From positions 1 to 6,311 of the forward strand of contig WRER01000051.1 in assembly GCA_009779205.1 (NCBI GenBank): 6,311 bases of DNA. Reading direction: 5' to 3'. A program made the position numbers and the translations under genes. The notes beneath the pieces are model-generated. The model was not told the DNA's origin. It did no database searches and saw nothing but the letters and a program-made list of their open reading frames with translations. Origin of the DNA: Methanobacteriota archaeon. GTDB taxonomy: Archaea; Halobacteriota; Methanomicrobia; Methanomicrobiales; Methanospirillaceae. How positions within the stretch are numbered: the first letter of the stretch is position 1; every line of letters begins with the position of its first letter. Shown in pieces: positions 6,215 through 6,311 of this stretch.

Positions 6215-6311
6215 GTGTAGCGATTTTTTAAGGAAACGAATGTGCATTTTTGTGTATTTCGGACGTTTTTTTCTTTGCTCACTCTACCCTTTTTTTGTGA
6301 TGATCCATCAC
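6215..6311. other. A-tract-rich upstream region without a gene
   Basis: No gene is visible from the TATA-like box to the window end. Homopolymer tracts (T on the plus strand, A on the transcript strand) lie at 6224-6229, 6247-6251, 6266-6272 and 6290-6296, with centres about 20-24 bp apart. A small inverted repeat GTGATG-ATC-CATCAC fills 6297-6311 at the very end. Regular A-tracts near two helical turns apart can bend DNA upstream of a promoter. Ordinary low-complexity intergenic sequence is equally possible. Confidence 0.4.

Noticed and set aside
6224..6296. Plus-strand T-runs as terminators
   Set aside because: No plus-strand gene lies upstream in the window that they could terminate; they are better read as A-tracts on the transcript strand.
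6297..6311. Inverted repeat GTGATG-ATC-CATCAC at the window end
   Set aside because: Arms are only 6 bp and the context is cut off; too weak to call an operator or terminator.

Overview
The window looks like chromosomal DNA from a methanogenic archaeon, most likely of the order Methanomicrobiales. The genus cannot be fixed from sequence alone. The basis is the archaeal-only route to coenzyme A (pantoate kinase plus 4-phosphopantoate--beta-alanine ligase instead of PanC/PanK), an RFC-type clamp-loader paralogue, a secreted papain-like peptidase of the kind methanogens carry, and archaeal signals: a TATA-like box, oligo-T ends and tight gene overlaps. Every supported gene lies on the minus strand, so transcription runs from high to low coordinates.

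In transcription order: (1) 6099-6311 is a regulatory region with A-tracts, a TATA-like box at 6207-6214 and two tandem 25-bp repeats at 6136-6185, each containing a palindrome. (2) 5286-6089 encodes an exported protein of unknown function. (3) 5224-5285 is a short gap with two oligo-T tracts on the transcript strand, a probable terminator. (4) 4816-5223 encodes a small HEAT-repeat protein. (5) 4732-4815 is an 84-nt gap holding a perfect 10-bp hairpin. (6) 4731 down to 1 is a tightly packed five-gene unit: coaBC, a secreted C1A cysteine peptidase, pantoate kinase, 4-phosphopantoate--beta-alanine ligase, and an RFC small-subunit-like ATPase cut by the window edge. The junctions in this unit are a 4-nt overlap, a 3-nt gap, a 15-nt gap and a 14-nt overlap.

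The three CoA enzymes carry pantoate to 4'-phosphopantetheine: PoK makes 4-phosphopantoate, PPS joins it to beta-alanine, and CoaBC adds cysteine and decarboxylates. The two other members of the unit are the surprising part. One is a peptidase with a signal peptide, sitting between coaBC and the PoK gene. The other is an RFC-like ATPase with altered Walker B and sensor-1 sequences, whose start lies inside the end of the PPS gene.

No rRNA, tRNA, CRISPR array, transposase or attachment site was seen. The most noteworthy signals are the peptidase and RFC paralogue wired into a CoA operon, and the tandem palindromes at the predicted transcription start of the exported-protein gene.
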